Assembly: GCA_021787505.1 (NCBI GenBank)
Contig: JAJYLU010000174.1
Location: forward strand, 1 to 5,320
Reading direction: 5' to 3'
Length of the DNA: 5,320 bases
Source: Nitrospirota bacterium
Lineage (GTDB): Bacteria; Nitrospirota; Thermodesulfovibrionia; Thermodesulfovibrionales; UBA6898
Of this stretch, positions 1 through 5,320 are shown piece after piece (the stretch's first letter is position 1; each line of letters begins with the position of its first letter). The notes beneath the pieces are model-generated. The model was not told the origin of the DNA. It did not search any database and saw only the letters and a program-made list of their open reading frames with translations. A program made the position numbers and the translations under genes.

Positions 1-357
<357 letters not shown>

Positions 358-1620
358 TTAAAGTGTAATAGTATTGTAGAAAATGTTTAACACCATGCCG
401 GTCATAAGCTTCGGATAAAAATACGTCGACTTCGGCGGCATCCGGAGCGACGCGAGCGCCACCTTTTCGACATCTTCGACCCTTGTGGGATTGAGGAAGA
501 AAGCTGCCGCGAAGGCCGAGTCCCTGACGGCCTGCAGGCACTTCTGCACATCCATCTCGTAGGAGACGCTCTCAATGTCCAGAAGCTGCTTGAATATGAG
601 GTCATGAAGGATTGTGACATCGAGGTCTCTCAAGGCCGCCGGCACGCCATAAATGCCTTCGCCCCTGTAACTCAGCCGATACCAGGTTTCCCCCCCGGTG
701 TAGAGGCCGTATACATCACGTTGTCCCGCGATCGCACGGGAGATAGCAAAGTTGTCACTCATCTCCTCGATCCGGAAATCAGTCGAAAGAAGATCGAGCG
801 CATCAGACGGGATCTTCTTTACCAGACGGTGAGTCGGCAGGATTGTAAGCCCCTCGTCAGCCATGTTTGCGAGGAACATCATCACGTAGTCGTAGGGTCG
901 CGGGCTGCCGGACGCGCCTTCTTTCATCCTCATCTCCCGCTGATACGCGAGGGCGGTCTCATAACGGTGGTGACCGTCAGCGATGAAAATTGCCTTGTCC
1001 TTAAGTTCCTCCTCTATCACGGCGATCGCCTTCGCGTCACTCACTTCCCATAACCTGTGAACAGCGCCGTCGGGGTCCCGCGCCTCAACTCGCGCCGGGG
1101 CATCGTGCGCTCCGGCAAATACCGCCGCGGTCTTCCCTTCGTCACTGCGGTAGAGTGAAAAAATCGGACTTATATTCGCGCCGCAAATTCTCATTAGGTT
1201 CAGCCTGTCTTTCTTAGGCTTGGAATGGGTATACTCATGAGGATAGATATTGCCCTTGCCGAGCTCCTCGAGCTTGACCAGACCGAGAAAACCCCTCAGT
1301 ATTTTGTCTCTATTCTCAATTTTATATGATATTTCGTAAGAATAAAAGCAGGGGCGTTGGCTCTCGGTCAGAACACCGTCCCGAAGCCACTCGTCGAGGA
1401 AATCCTTTGCCCTTGTGTACCTGTTGTGTGAATTGTCGTCACCCGGAAGTTCCTTGCCGAAGTCTATCCGAACAATGTTGTAGGGGCTCCTTTGATAAAG
1501 GTCCTCCCTGAATTCAGGAGTAATAATATCGTACGGGGGCGCAAGCAGATCCGCGCCCGAATCCTGTGATACGAGCGGCGCATCATAAAGGACGCCGTTA
1601 AAAGGGATTACTTCAGCCAA
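358..1620 (-). CDS. DUF1015-family (COG4198-type) conserved protein of unknown function, TTG start
   Basis: I recognise this 420-residue protein as a full-length DUF1015 family member. Its molecular function is not established. Family landmarks, in order from the chosen start: AEVIPFNG at 2-9, APPYDII at 27-33, SPYNIVR at 45-51, YPHEYTHSKPKKDRL at 126-140, the signature ADGHHRYETA at 214-223, LPTHRLV at 261-267, and a C-terminal MPPKSTYFYPKL at 394-405. There is no signal peptide or membrane segment, so it should be cytoplasmic. The frame is open upstream to an ATG at 1737, but family members begin at the AEVIPF block. A GAGGAG ribosome-binding site lies 8 nt before the TTG at 1620, and a promoter-like element lies inside the would-be extension. 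I therefore take TTG, giving 420 rather than 459 residues. The DGHHR..A block resembles the signature of ParB/sulfiredoxin-like folds, some of which are small-molecule (serine) kinases. That link is inference. The gene directly precedes gap and is likely co-transcribed with it. Confidence 0.93.
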   Translation of the reverse strand: MAEVIPFNGVLYDAPLVSQDSGADLLAPPYDIITPEFREDLYQRSPYNIVRIDFGKELPGDDNSHNRYTRAKDFLDEWLRDGVLTESQRPCFYSYEISYKIENRDKILRGFLGLVKLEELGKGNIYPHEYTHSKPKKDRLNLMRICGANISPIFSLYRSDEGKTAAVFAGAHDAPARVEARDPDGAVHRLWEVSDAKAIAVIEEELKDKAIFIADGHHRYETALAYQREMRMKEGASGSPRPYDYVMMFLANMADEGLTILPTHRLVKKIPSDALDLLSTDFRIEEMSDNFAISRAIAGQRDVYGLYTGGETWYRLSYRGEGIYGVPAALRDLDVTILHDLIFKQLLDIESVSYEMDVQKCLQAVRDSAFAAAFFLNPTRVEDVEKVALASLRMPPKSTYFYPKLMTGMVLNIFYNTITL

Positions 1621-1628
1621 GCGTTCAG

Positions 1629-1634
1629 CTCCTC
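1629..1634 (-). promoter_or_regulatory. Ribosome-binding site that decides the TTG start of the DUF1015 gene
   Basis: The minus strand reads GAGGAG at 1634-1629, 8 nt before the TTG at 1620. No comparable site precedes the in-frame ATG at 1737. Together with family alignment at the AEVIPF block, this supports TTG initiation. Confidence 0.75.
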
Positions 1635-1651
1635 GGGGAAAAAGATTGGGT

Positions 1652-1660
1652 ATTGTAGCA
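1652..1660 (-). promoter_or_regulatory. Putative extended -10 promoter for the DUF1015-gap unit
   Basis: The minus strand reads TGC followed by TACAAT (hexamer at 1657-1652). This is a 5-of-6 match to the sigma-70-type TATAAT with the TGn extension. No good -35 is present: the region 17-18 nt upstream reads GGAATT or TGGAAT. That is tolerable for extended -10 promoters. Transcription would start near 1645, leaving a leader of about 25 nt with the GAGGAG site in it, which fits the TTG start well. The call is by eye only. Confidence 0.5.
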
Positions 1661-1679
1661 TGCGGTTTCCCGCTAATTC

Positions 1680-1705
1680 CAGTGGGGGGCAGAACCCATC
1701 CACTG
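1680..1705. repeat. Imperfect inverted repeat in the divergent control region
   Basis: CAGTGG at 1680-1685 is mirrored exactly by CCACTG at 1700-1705. Inside them GGG (1686-1688) can pair with CCC (1695-1697), leaving an AT bulge and a 6-nt loop. It lies just upstream of, or touching, the expected -35 position of the leftward promoter, so it could be an operator for a dimeric regulator. A chance palindrome is also quite possible at this size. Confidence 0.3.
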
Positions 1706-1776
1706 TCAGCTTGCATAAGAATAGCGCACGTGGACAATACTCATTCCTTGCTGAAAAATCCTCTGATAGTGCAAAA

Positions 1777-1782
1777 TATCAT
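1777..1782 (+). promoter_or_regulatory. Weak candidate -10 element for the gnnA-gnnB-lpxB-waaA unit
   Basis: TATCAT matches TATAAT at 5 of 6 positions and lies 23 nt before the gnnA ATG, which would give a leader of roughly 15 nt. I cannot find a convincing -35 at 16-18 nt spacing: TTGCTG at 1748-1753 is too far away at 23 nt. A promoter is expected in this divergent gap because the genes diverge here, but its exact position is uncertain. Confidence 0.25.
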
Positions 1783-1796
1783 CTAACTTTTAGAAT

Positions 1797-1804
1797 GGGG
1801 GAGG
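1797..1804 (+). promoter_or_regulatory. Unusually close purine-rich ribosome-binding site of gnnA
   Basis: GGGGGAGG ends one nucleotide before the gnnA ATG at 1806. The GGAGG core (1800-1804) is closer to the start than the usual 5-9 nt, but no alternative in-frame start fits: TAG lies 15 nt upstream, and downstream codons would cut into the nucleotide-binding fold. Pairing through the 5' G-run (1797-1801) would give a more normal distance of 4 nt. Confidence 0.55.
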
Positions 1805-1805
1805 A

Positions 1806-2720
1806 ATGCCTTTACGGATAGGTGTCATCGGCGTCGGCTACCTGGGACGTCACCATGCGAGGATATATTCTGAACTTGAGGGAGTTGAGCTCACGGCAGT
1901 CGCGGATGCCGACGCGGTTCAGGGCGAAGAAATCGCGGGCAGGTACGGATGCAGGTTCTTTATGCGATATGCCGACCTGTTTCCGCTCTGCGACGCAGTG
2001 AGCATCGTGACGCCGACAACGACCCATCACGAGGTGGCGATGGAGTGTCTCGCGGCCGGGAAGGACATATTGCTCGAAAAACCTATTACAGAGAACATCG
2101 ATGAGGCCGATGCCCTGATCGAGGAGGCGGAAAGAAGGAGTCGAATTCTGCAGGTAGGCCACCTGGAACGATATAACCCCGGCATACTGGCCGCAGCAGA
2201 CATGATGACGCAGCCGCGGTTCGTGGAGTCGGAACGCATCTCCCCTTTTTTGGGGAGAGGCATTGATGTGGATGTGACTCTCGATCTGATGATCCATGAT
2301 ATTGATATCGTTCTGAGCATCGTGCAGGCGAAGCCTGTGGACATACGTGCGATAGGAGAGCGCGTACTTACCGAAAAGGTCGACGTCGCTAAGGCATGGC
2401 TCGAATTCGAGAACGGGTGCAAGGCCCTTATCACCGCAAGCAGGCTTTCGCCCGAGAAACAGAGGAGGTTAAGGGTGTTTCAGAGGGACTCCCTTGTGTC
2501 GGTCGATTACCAGAGCCACGAGGTCCGGCGCTATTATAAAAACGGTTCTGATATCGCCTGCGAGACCCTGAATCCTGAAAACAAAGAGCCGCTCAAAGAA
2601 GAGCTGAAGGACTTTATTCGTTGCGTTGAGACAAGAAGCAGGCCCAGGGTATCGGGGGTTGAAGCGCGCGATGCGTTGCGAGTTGCATTGCGGATAAACG
2701 AGATTGTAGATGCCCGCTGA
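1806..2720 (+). CDS. gnnA: Gfo/Idh/MocA-family NAD-dependent oxidoreductase, probable UDP-GlcNAc 3-dehydrogenase (GnnA-like)
   Basis: This 304-residue cytoplasmic dehydrogenase probably oxidises the 3-hydroxyl of UDP-GlcNAc to a 3-keto sugar nucleotide for the aminotransferase encoded next to it. The Rossmann N-terminus shows IGVIGVGYLGRHHA (residues 5-18, GxGxxG type). The family EKP motif is at 91-93, its lysine being the usual catalytic/cofactor-contact residue. A GHLERYNP block is at 118-125 and the D-x3-HD signature at 160-165 (D160, H164, D165). The C-terminal half is the usual alpha/beta sheet substrate domain. Length is normal for compact family members. The ATG at 1806 is the only sensible start, because an in-frame TAG lies at 1791-1793. 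The gene leads a unit with a DegT-type aminotransferase, lpxB and waaA, which matches the gnnA-gnnB pair known from Acidithiobacillus ferrooxidans. The family assignment is certain. The specific substrate is inferred from context, and a WlbA-like or other sugar dehydrogenase is the alternative. Confidence 0.9.
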   Translation: MPLRIGVIGVGYLGRHHARIYSELEGVELTAVADADAVQGEEIAGRYGCRFFMRYADLFPLCDAVSIVTPTTTHHEVAMECLAAGKDILLEKPITENIDEADALIEEAERRSRILQVGHLERYNPGILAAADMMTQPRFVESERISPFLGRGIDVDVTLDLMIHDIDIVLSIVQAKPVDIRAIGERVLTEKVDVAKAWLEFENGCKALITASRLSPEKQRRLRVFQRDSLVSVDYQSHEVRRYYKNGSDIACETLNPENKEPLKEELKDFIRCVETRSRPRVSGVEARDALRVALRINEIVDAR

Positions 2721-2761
2721 AAAAGCGGACTTCCCTAAATTCAGAGTGGAGATAATTCGTC

Positions 2762-3856
2762 ATGACCGTTCCGATGGTAGACCTTAAGAAACAGTTTAAC
2801 GACATAAAAGAAGAAGTCTTCGAGACGATCACCGGGATCCTCGAAAGTTCCCAGTACATCCTTGGCCCCAGGGTCCGGGAGCTCGAGAAGAAGATCGCCG
2901 GGTATCACGGCGTCTCAGAGGCGATCGGCGTCGCTTCAGGGACCGATGCACTGCACCTATCTGTGGAGGCGCTCGGCATCGGCGACGGGGACGAGGTGAT
3001 CACCACTCCCTTTACCTTCTTCGCAACCGCCGAGGCCATCCTCTATACGGGCGCTACGCCGGTCTTCATCGATGTTGAGCCCGAGACGATGAACATCGAT
3101 CCTGCCGGAATCGAGCAGGCGATTACCGAGAAAACCAAAGCAGTATTGCCGGTCCATATTTTCGGACATCCCGCTGATATGGAGAGGATCATGGACATTG
3201 CCCGAAGAAACAATTTAAAAGTGATCGAGGATTGCGCACAGTCATTCGGCGCCTCAATCCGGGGGAAGAGGACCGGCAGCTTCGGCGATGCCGGGTGCTT
3301 CAGTTTTTACCCCTCTAAGAACCTGGGGGCTTTCGGGGACGGCGGGATGGTACTCTTGAACAATCCTGACGTTGCCGCTGATATACGGATGCTGCGAAAC
3401 CACGGGTCAAAAGGGGCGTACAGGCATGAATCAGTGGGCTTCAACAGCCGTCTCGACGAGATCCAGGCAGGCGTTCTGCTGGTAAAGATGGGGCGCATCG
3501 AATCCTATAACGAAAAAAGAAGGCGGAATGCCTCCCTTTACAACGAGCTGCTTTCAGGGGGCGTCCAATGCCCGGTCGAACTGGACGGACATATTCATGT
3601 GTACCATCAGTATACGATCAGAAGCGACGAAAGGGACGAGATACAGAAACGATTAGGCGATAATGATATTTCTTCCGTTGTCTATTACCCCATACCGCTC
3701 CACCTCCAGGAGGCGGTCAGCTTTCTGGGGTATAAGAAAGGCGATTTCCCGGTTGCGGAGGAAAGTTCGGAGAAGGTGCTTTCTCTGCCGATGTATCCCG
3801 AGCTTGAAGACGCAGCGATCAGACGCATTGCCGACATCATAAATGATGTTTTGTAG
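2762..3856 (+). CDS. gnnB: DegT/DnrJ/EryC1/StrS PLP-dependent sugar aminotransferase, probable UDP-3-keto-GlcNAc transaminase (GnnB-like)
   Basis: This 364-residue cytoplasmic enzyme should transfer an amino group, typically from glutamate, to a keto-sugar nucleotide, here probably the 3-keto product of the preceding dehydrogenase, giving UDP-GlcNAc3N. Fold-type I landmarks are all present. VASGTDAL (57-64) is the phosphate-binding cup. TPFTFFATAEA (82-92) is the segment usually stacking near PLP. EDCAQSFGA (156-164) has D157 to contact the pyridine nitrogen. FYPSKNLGAFGDGG (182-195) has K186 as the Schiff-base lysine. GFNSRLDEIQAG (226-237) is the family C-terminal active-site block. Length is typical. 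A GGAG site (2748-2751) lies 10 nt before the ATG. The gene follows gnnA by 41 nt and precedes lpxB by 21 nt. Such aminotransferases act on many sugars, so family membership is secure while the lipid A role rests on the neighbours. Confidence 0.91.
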   Translation: MTVPMVDLKKQFNDIKEEVFETITGILESSQYILGPRVRELEKKIAGYHGVSEAIGVASGTDALHLSVEALGIGDGDEVITTPFTFFATAEAILYTGATPVFIDVEPETMNIDPAGIEQAITEKTKAVLPVHIFGHPADMERIMDIARRNNLKVIEDCAQSFGASIRGKRTGSFGDAGCFSFYPSKNLGAFGDGGMVLLNNPDVAADIRMLRNHGSKGAYRHESVGFNSRLDEIQAGVLLVKMGRIESYNEKRRRNASLYNELLSGGVQCPVELDGHIHVYHQYTIRSDERDEIQKRLGDNDISSVVYYPIPLHLQEAVSFLGYKKGDFPVAEESSEKVLSLPMYPELEDAAIRRIADIINDVL

Positions 3857-3877
3857 CCTTACCACTCAGAGAAACTG

Positions 3878-5017
3878 ATGCCTCAGACTGTCATGATCGT
3901 GAGCGGCGAGACCTCAGGCGAGCTGTACGGGGCGCTGCTTGCGGCTTCATTGAAAAAAAATCGGCCGGGTATCAGGGTCATCGGCATCGGTGGGGAGCGG
4001 ATGCGGGAAGCAGGAGTCGAACTCATTTCCGGCATCGCAAGCGCCTTTGGACTCACCGAGGCCCTGTCATCCCTGAAAGCGGTTAAGGAGACCTTTGCGA
4101 GGGCTGCCGATGCCCTCAGGAAAGAGCGTCCCGGCGTGCTCGTCCTTATCGATTATCCTGATTTCAACCTGAAGCTTGCCGCCCTCGCAAAAAAAAATAA
4201 CATCAGGATACTCTATTACGTCAGTCCCCAGGTATGGGCCTGGAGAAGGAACAGAATAAAAAAGATCAGCCGCATGGTAGACCGGATGGCGGTCATTCTC
4301 CCGTTCGAAGAAGAGATTTACCGGGGGACCGGGCTTGACTGCGAATTCGTCGGACACCCCGTCCTTGACGAAATTCATCAAATCAGGACCACCAGCGCCG
4401 AAGCAAAGAAGGCCCTCGGTCTGCCGCCGGAGAAGCCCCTCTTGTCGCTCCTTCCCGGGAGCAGACCCCATGAACTGCAGAGACTCCTGCCTCTTATGCT
4501 CGCCGTGATACGGAGATTCAGGAAAGAGTTCGGAGAGTTCGGGTTTTGCATTCCTCTGGCGCCGAATACAGACCATGCCGCATACGAAAAAATCTTGGAC
4601 CGTTTCCGGAAAGAAGGAGCGTTAATCAATAAAGGCGAATCACTCAGAGTCCTTTCCGCATCCGACCTTGCGGTCATTGCATCCGGCACGGCAACTCTGC
4701 AGGCTGCATTTCTAGGCGTCCCTTCCGTGGTAGTCTATAAGCTGTTCCCTTTGACCTTTTGGCTCGGAAAGATGATCGTTCAGGTGAAACATATCTCACT
4801 TGTAAATATCCTTGCGGGAAGGGAAGTGGTAAAGGAGCTTCTTCAGCGCAATGCCGCGCCGGAGAAGATTGTGGCTGAGCTGCGAAGGATTCTTTCCGAT
4901 AGTCGATACCGGCAGGACATGCTCGAATCTTTCGGAGAAATCAAGGCGAAATTCGACGGGATGCGTCCCTCCGACAGGGTAGCCGATATCGTCATCGACA
5001 TGGCGGGATGGAAGTAA
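3878..5017 (+). CDS. lpxB: Lipid-A-disaccharide synthase
   Basis: LpxB (glycosyltransferase family GT19) is a membrane-associated cytoplasmic enzyme that condenses UDP-diacyl-GlcN with lipid X to give the beta-1,6 tetra-acyl disaccharide 1-phosphate. The 379-residue protein matches the usual family length. Motifs in order: SGETSGELYG (9-18), IDYPDFN (91-97, conserved acidic pair D92/D95), YYVSPQVWAWR (113-123), LPFE (141-144), VGHP (158-161), LPGSR (192-196), ASGTATLQ (268-275) and SLVNILAGREVVKELLQ (307-323). Two positions differ from the common consensus: the GExSGD motif ends in E15 instead of D, and the SGTATLE motif ends in Q275 instead of E. The frame is intact, so I expect a functional protein. 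The ATG at 3878 has only a weak purine-rich upstream sequence (AGAGAA), and translation may rely partly on coupling to gnnB 21 nt upstream. The start agrees with the usual family N-terminus. Two A-runs (8 and 9 nt) lie inside the gene. Confidence 0.97.
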   Translation: MPQTVMIVSGETSGELYGALLAASLKKNRPGIRVIGIGGERMREAGVELISGIASAFGLTEALSSLKAVKETFARAADALRKERPGVLVLIDYPDFNLKLAALAKKNNIRILYYVSPQVWAWRRNRIKKISRMVDRMAVILPFEEEIYRGTGLDCEFVGHPVLDEIHQIRTTSAEAKKALGLPPEKPLLSLLPGSRPHELQRLLPLMLAVIRRFRKEFGEFGFCIPLAPNTDHAAYEKILDRFRKEGALINKGESLRVLSASDLAVIASGTATLQAAFLGVPSVVVYKLFPLTFWLGKMIVQVKHISLVNILAGREVVKELLQRNAAPEKIVAELRRILSDSRYRQDMLESFGEIKAKFDGMRPSDRVADIVIDMAGWK

Positions 5018-5066
5018 AATGATGACCTTACCGGTGCATAAAGAACTAGGATAATTGTCGGCTGAC
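5018..5066 (+). other. lpxB-waaA spacer with no gene, terminator or clear promoter
   Basis: The 49 nt contain no stem-loop with a T-run and no convincing promoter hexamers. An 11-codon ATG frame (5019-5054) ends at TAA but has no ribosome-binding site or recognisable product, so I do not call it a gene. Read-through from lpxB into waaA is the simplest reading. Confidence 0.5.
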
Positions 5067-5320
5067 ATGTTCTTCATTTATAGCGTGCTTTATACGGTTG
5101 TTGTCATGGTGTTGCTGCTGCCGGAGTATCTCAAGAGGCCGAAGGACCTCAGGGGGAAGTGGCTGAGGGAGAAGTTCGGCTATTTGCCGCAAAGCGATTC
5201 GGCCATATGGGTGCATGCGGTTTCGGTGGGAGAGGTCGGTGCTTCGATAAGGCTCCTTCAGAGGCTGAGGGCGGAGTTCCCCGAATCCCCGCTCATACTT
5301 TCGACGATCACCGATACAGG
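5067..5320 (+). CDS. waaA: 3-deoxy-D-manno-octulosonic acid (Kdo) transferase, N-terminal part (gene runs off the right edge)
   Basis: WaaA/KdtA (family GT30) transfers Kdo from CMP-Kdo to lipid A precursor at the inner face of the cytoplasmic membrane. The 84 complete codons visible show an N-terminal membrane anchor (FFIYSVLYTVVVMVLLLP, residues 2-19) and a basic stretch with KFGYLP (36-41). They also show IWVHAVSVGEVGA (47-59), whose glutamate (E56) corresponds to the family's catalytic base, and ILSTITDTG (77-85, last codon incomplete), equivalent to the TxTxTG segment. I take the ATG at 5067. An in-frame TTG at 5055 is the only alternative, just after an in-frame TAA at 5052. AGGA at 5048-5051 is too close to the TTG (3 nt) and rather far from the ATG (15 nt), so initiation is not clear-cut. 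The gene lies 49 nt after lpxB, in the same unit. The number of Kdo residues added cannot be judged from this part. Confidence 0.95.
   Translation, partial: MFFIYSVLYTVVVMVLLLPEYLKRPKDLRGKWLREKFGYLPQSDSAIWVHAVSVGEVGASIRLLQRLRAEFPESPLILSTITDT

Noticed and set aside
604..1053. 149-codon open frame on the plus strand
   Set aside because: It is fully antisense to the conserved core of the DUF1015 gene, and its translation shows no recognisable domain.
1621..1737. 39-residue N-terminal extension of the DUF1015 frame up to an ATG at 1737
   Set aside because: The family begins at the AEVIPF block, the extension is low in conserved features, and a good ribosome-binding site and promoter-like element lie inside it.
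1812..2434. Two overlapping minus-strand frames (161 and 135 codons)
   Set aside because: Both lie opposite the well-supported Gfo/Idh/MocA gene, and neither translation resembles a known protein.
2714..2728. CCGCT-GAAAA-AGCGG hairpin overlapping the gnnA stop codon, as a possible terminator
   Set aside because: The stem is only 5 bp and no T-run follows. The next gene is 41 nt from the stop on the same strand, so read-through is more likely.
4067..4576. 169-codon open frame on the minus strand
   Set aside because: It lies opposite the lpxB motifs and is explained by GC-biased codon use. There is no sign of a real product.
5019..5054. 11-codon frame between lpxB and waaA
   Set aside because: It has no ribosome-binding site and no recognisable peptide, and this length is expected by chance.

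Overview
The window reads as chromosome of a Gram-negative bacterium: it carries lipid A and Kdo genes (lpxB, waaA) plus a sugar-nucleotide oxidoreductase/aminotransferase pair of the kind that supplies a 3-amino lipid A precursor. Base composition looks moderately GC-rich by eye, codon style looks even across the genes, and nothing suggests mobile DNA. I favour a Nitrospirota or deltaproteobacterial (Desulfobacterota-like) lineage from gene content, but the window cannot settle it.

Layout. Two divergent transcription units are separated by about 185 bp (1621-1805). Leftward (minus strand) runs a DUF1015-family gene (1620 to 358, TTG start), followed after 15 nt by gap, encoding type I glyceraldehyde-3-phosphate dehydrogenase, which is cut off by the left edge. 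Rightward (plus strand) runs a compact four-gene unit: a Gfo/Idh/MocA oxidoreductase (likely gnnA, 1806-2720), a DegT/DnrJ/EryC1/StrS PLP aminotransferase (likely gnnB, 2762-3856), lpxB (3878-5017) and waaA/kdtA (from 5067, cut off by the right edge). Gaps in this unit are 41, 21 and 49 nt, and I see no terminator between the genes.

How the genes fit together. The rightward genes form a plausible lipid A/Kdo pathway segment. The oxidoreductase and aminotransferase would convert UDP-GlcNAc to its 3-amino analogue. An LpxA outside the window would N-acylate that. LpxB would join two precursor halves into the tetra-acyl disaccharide, and WaaA would later add Kdo. By analogy with the gnnA/gnnB pair of Acidithiobacillus ferrooxidans this predicts lipid A with amide-linked chains at position 3. 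The prediction rests on family and context, not on a diagnostic active-site signature. The leftward unit belongs to central carbon metabolism plus a conserved protein of unknown function.

The main points for a second look are the gnn-lpxB module and its location away from lpxA, the DUF1015-gap pair, departures from consensus motifs in LpxB, and the divergent control region. I found no RNA genes, CRISPR arrays, insertion sequences or broken genes.
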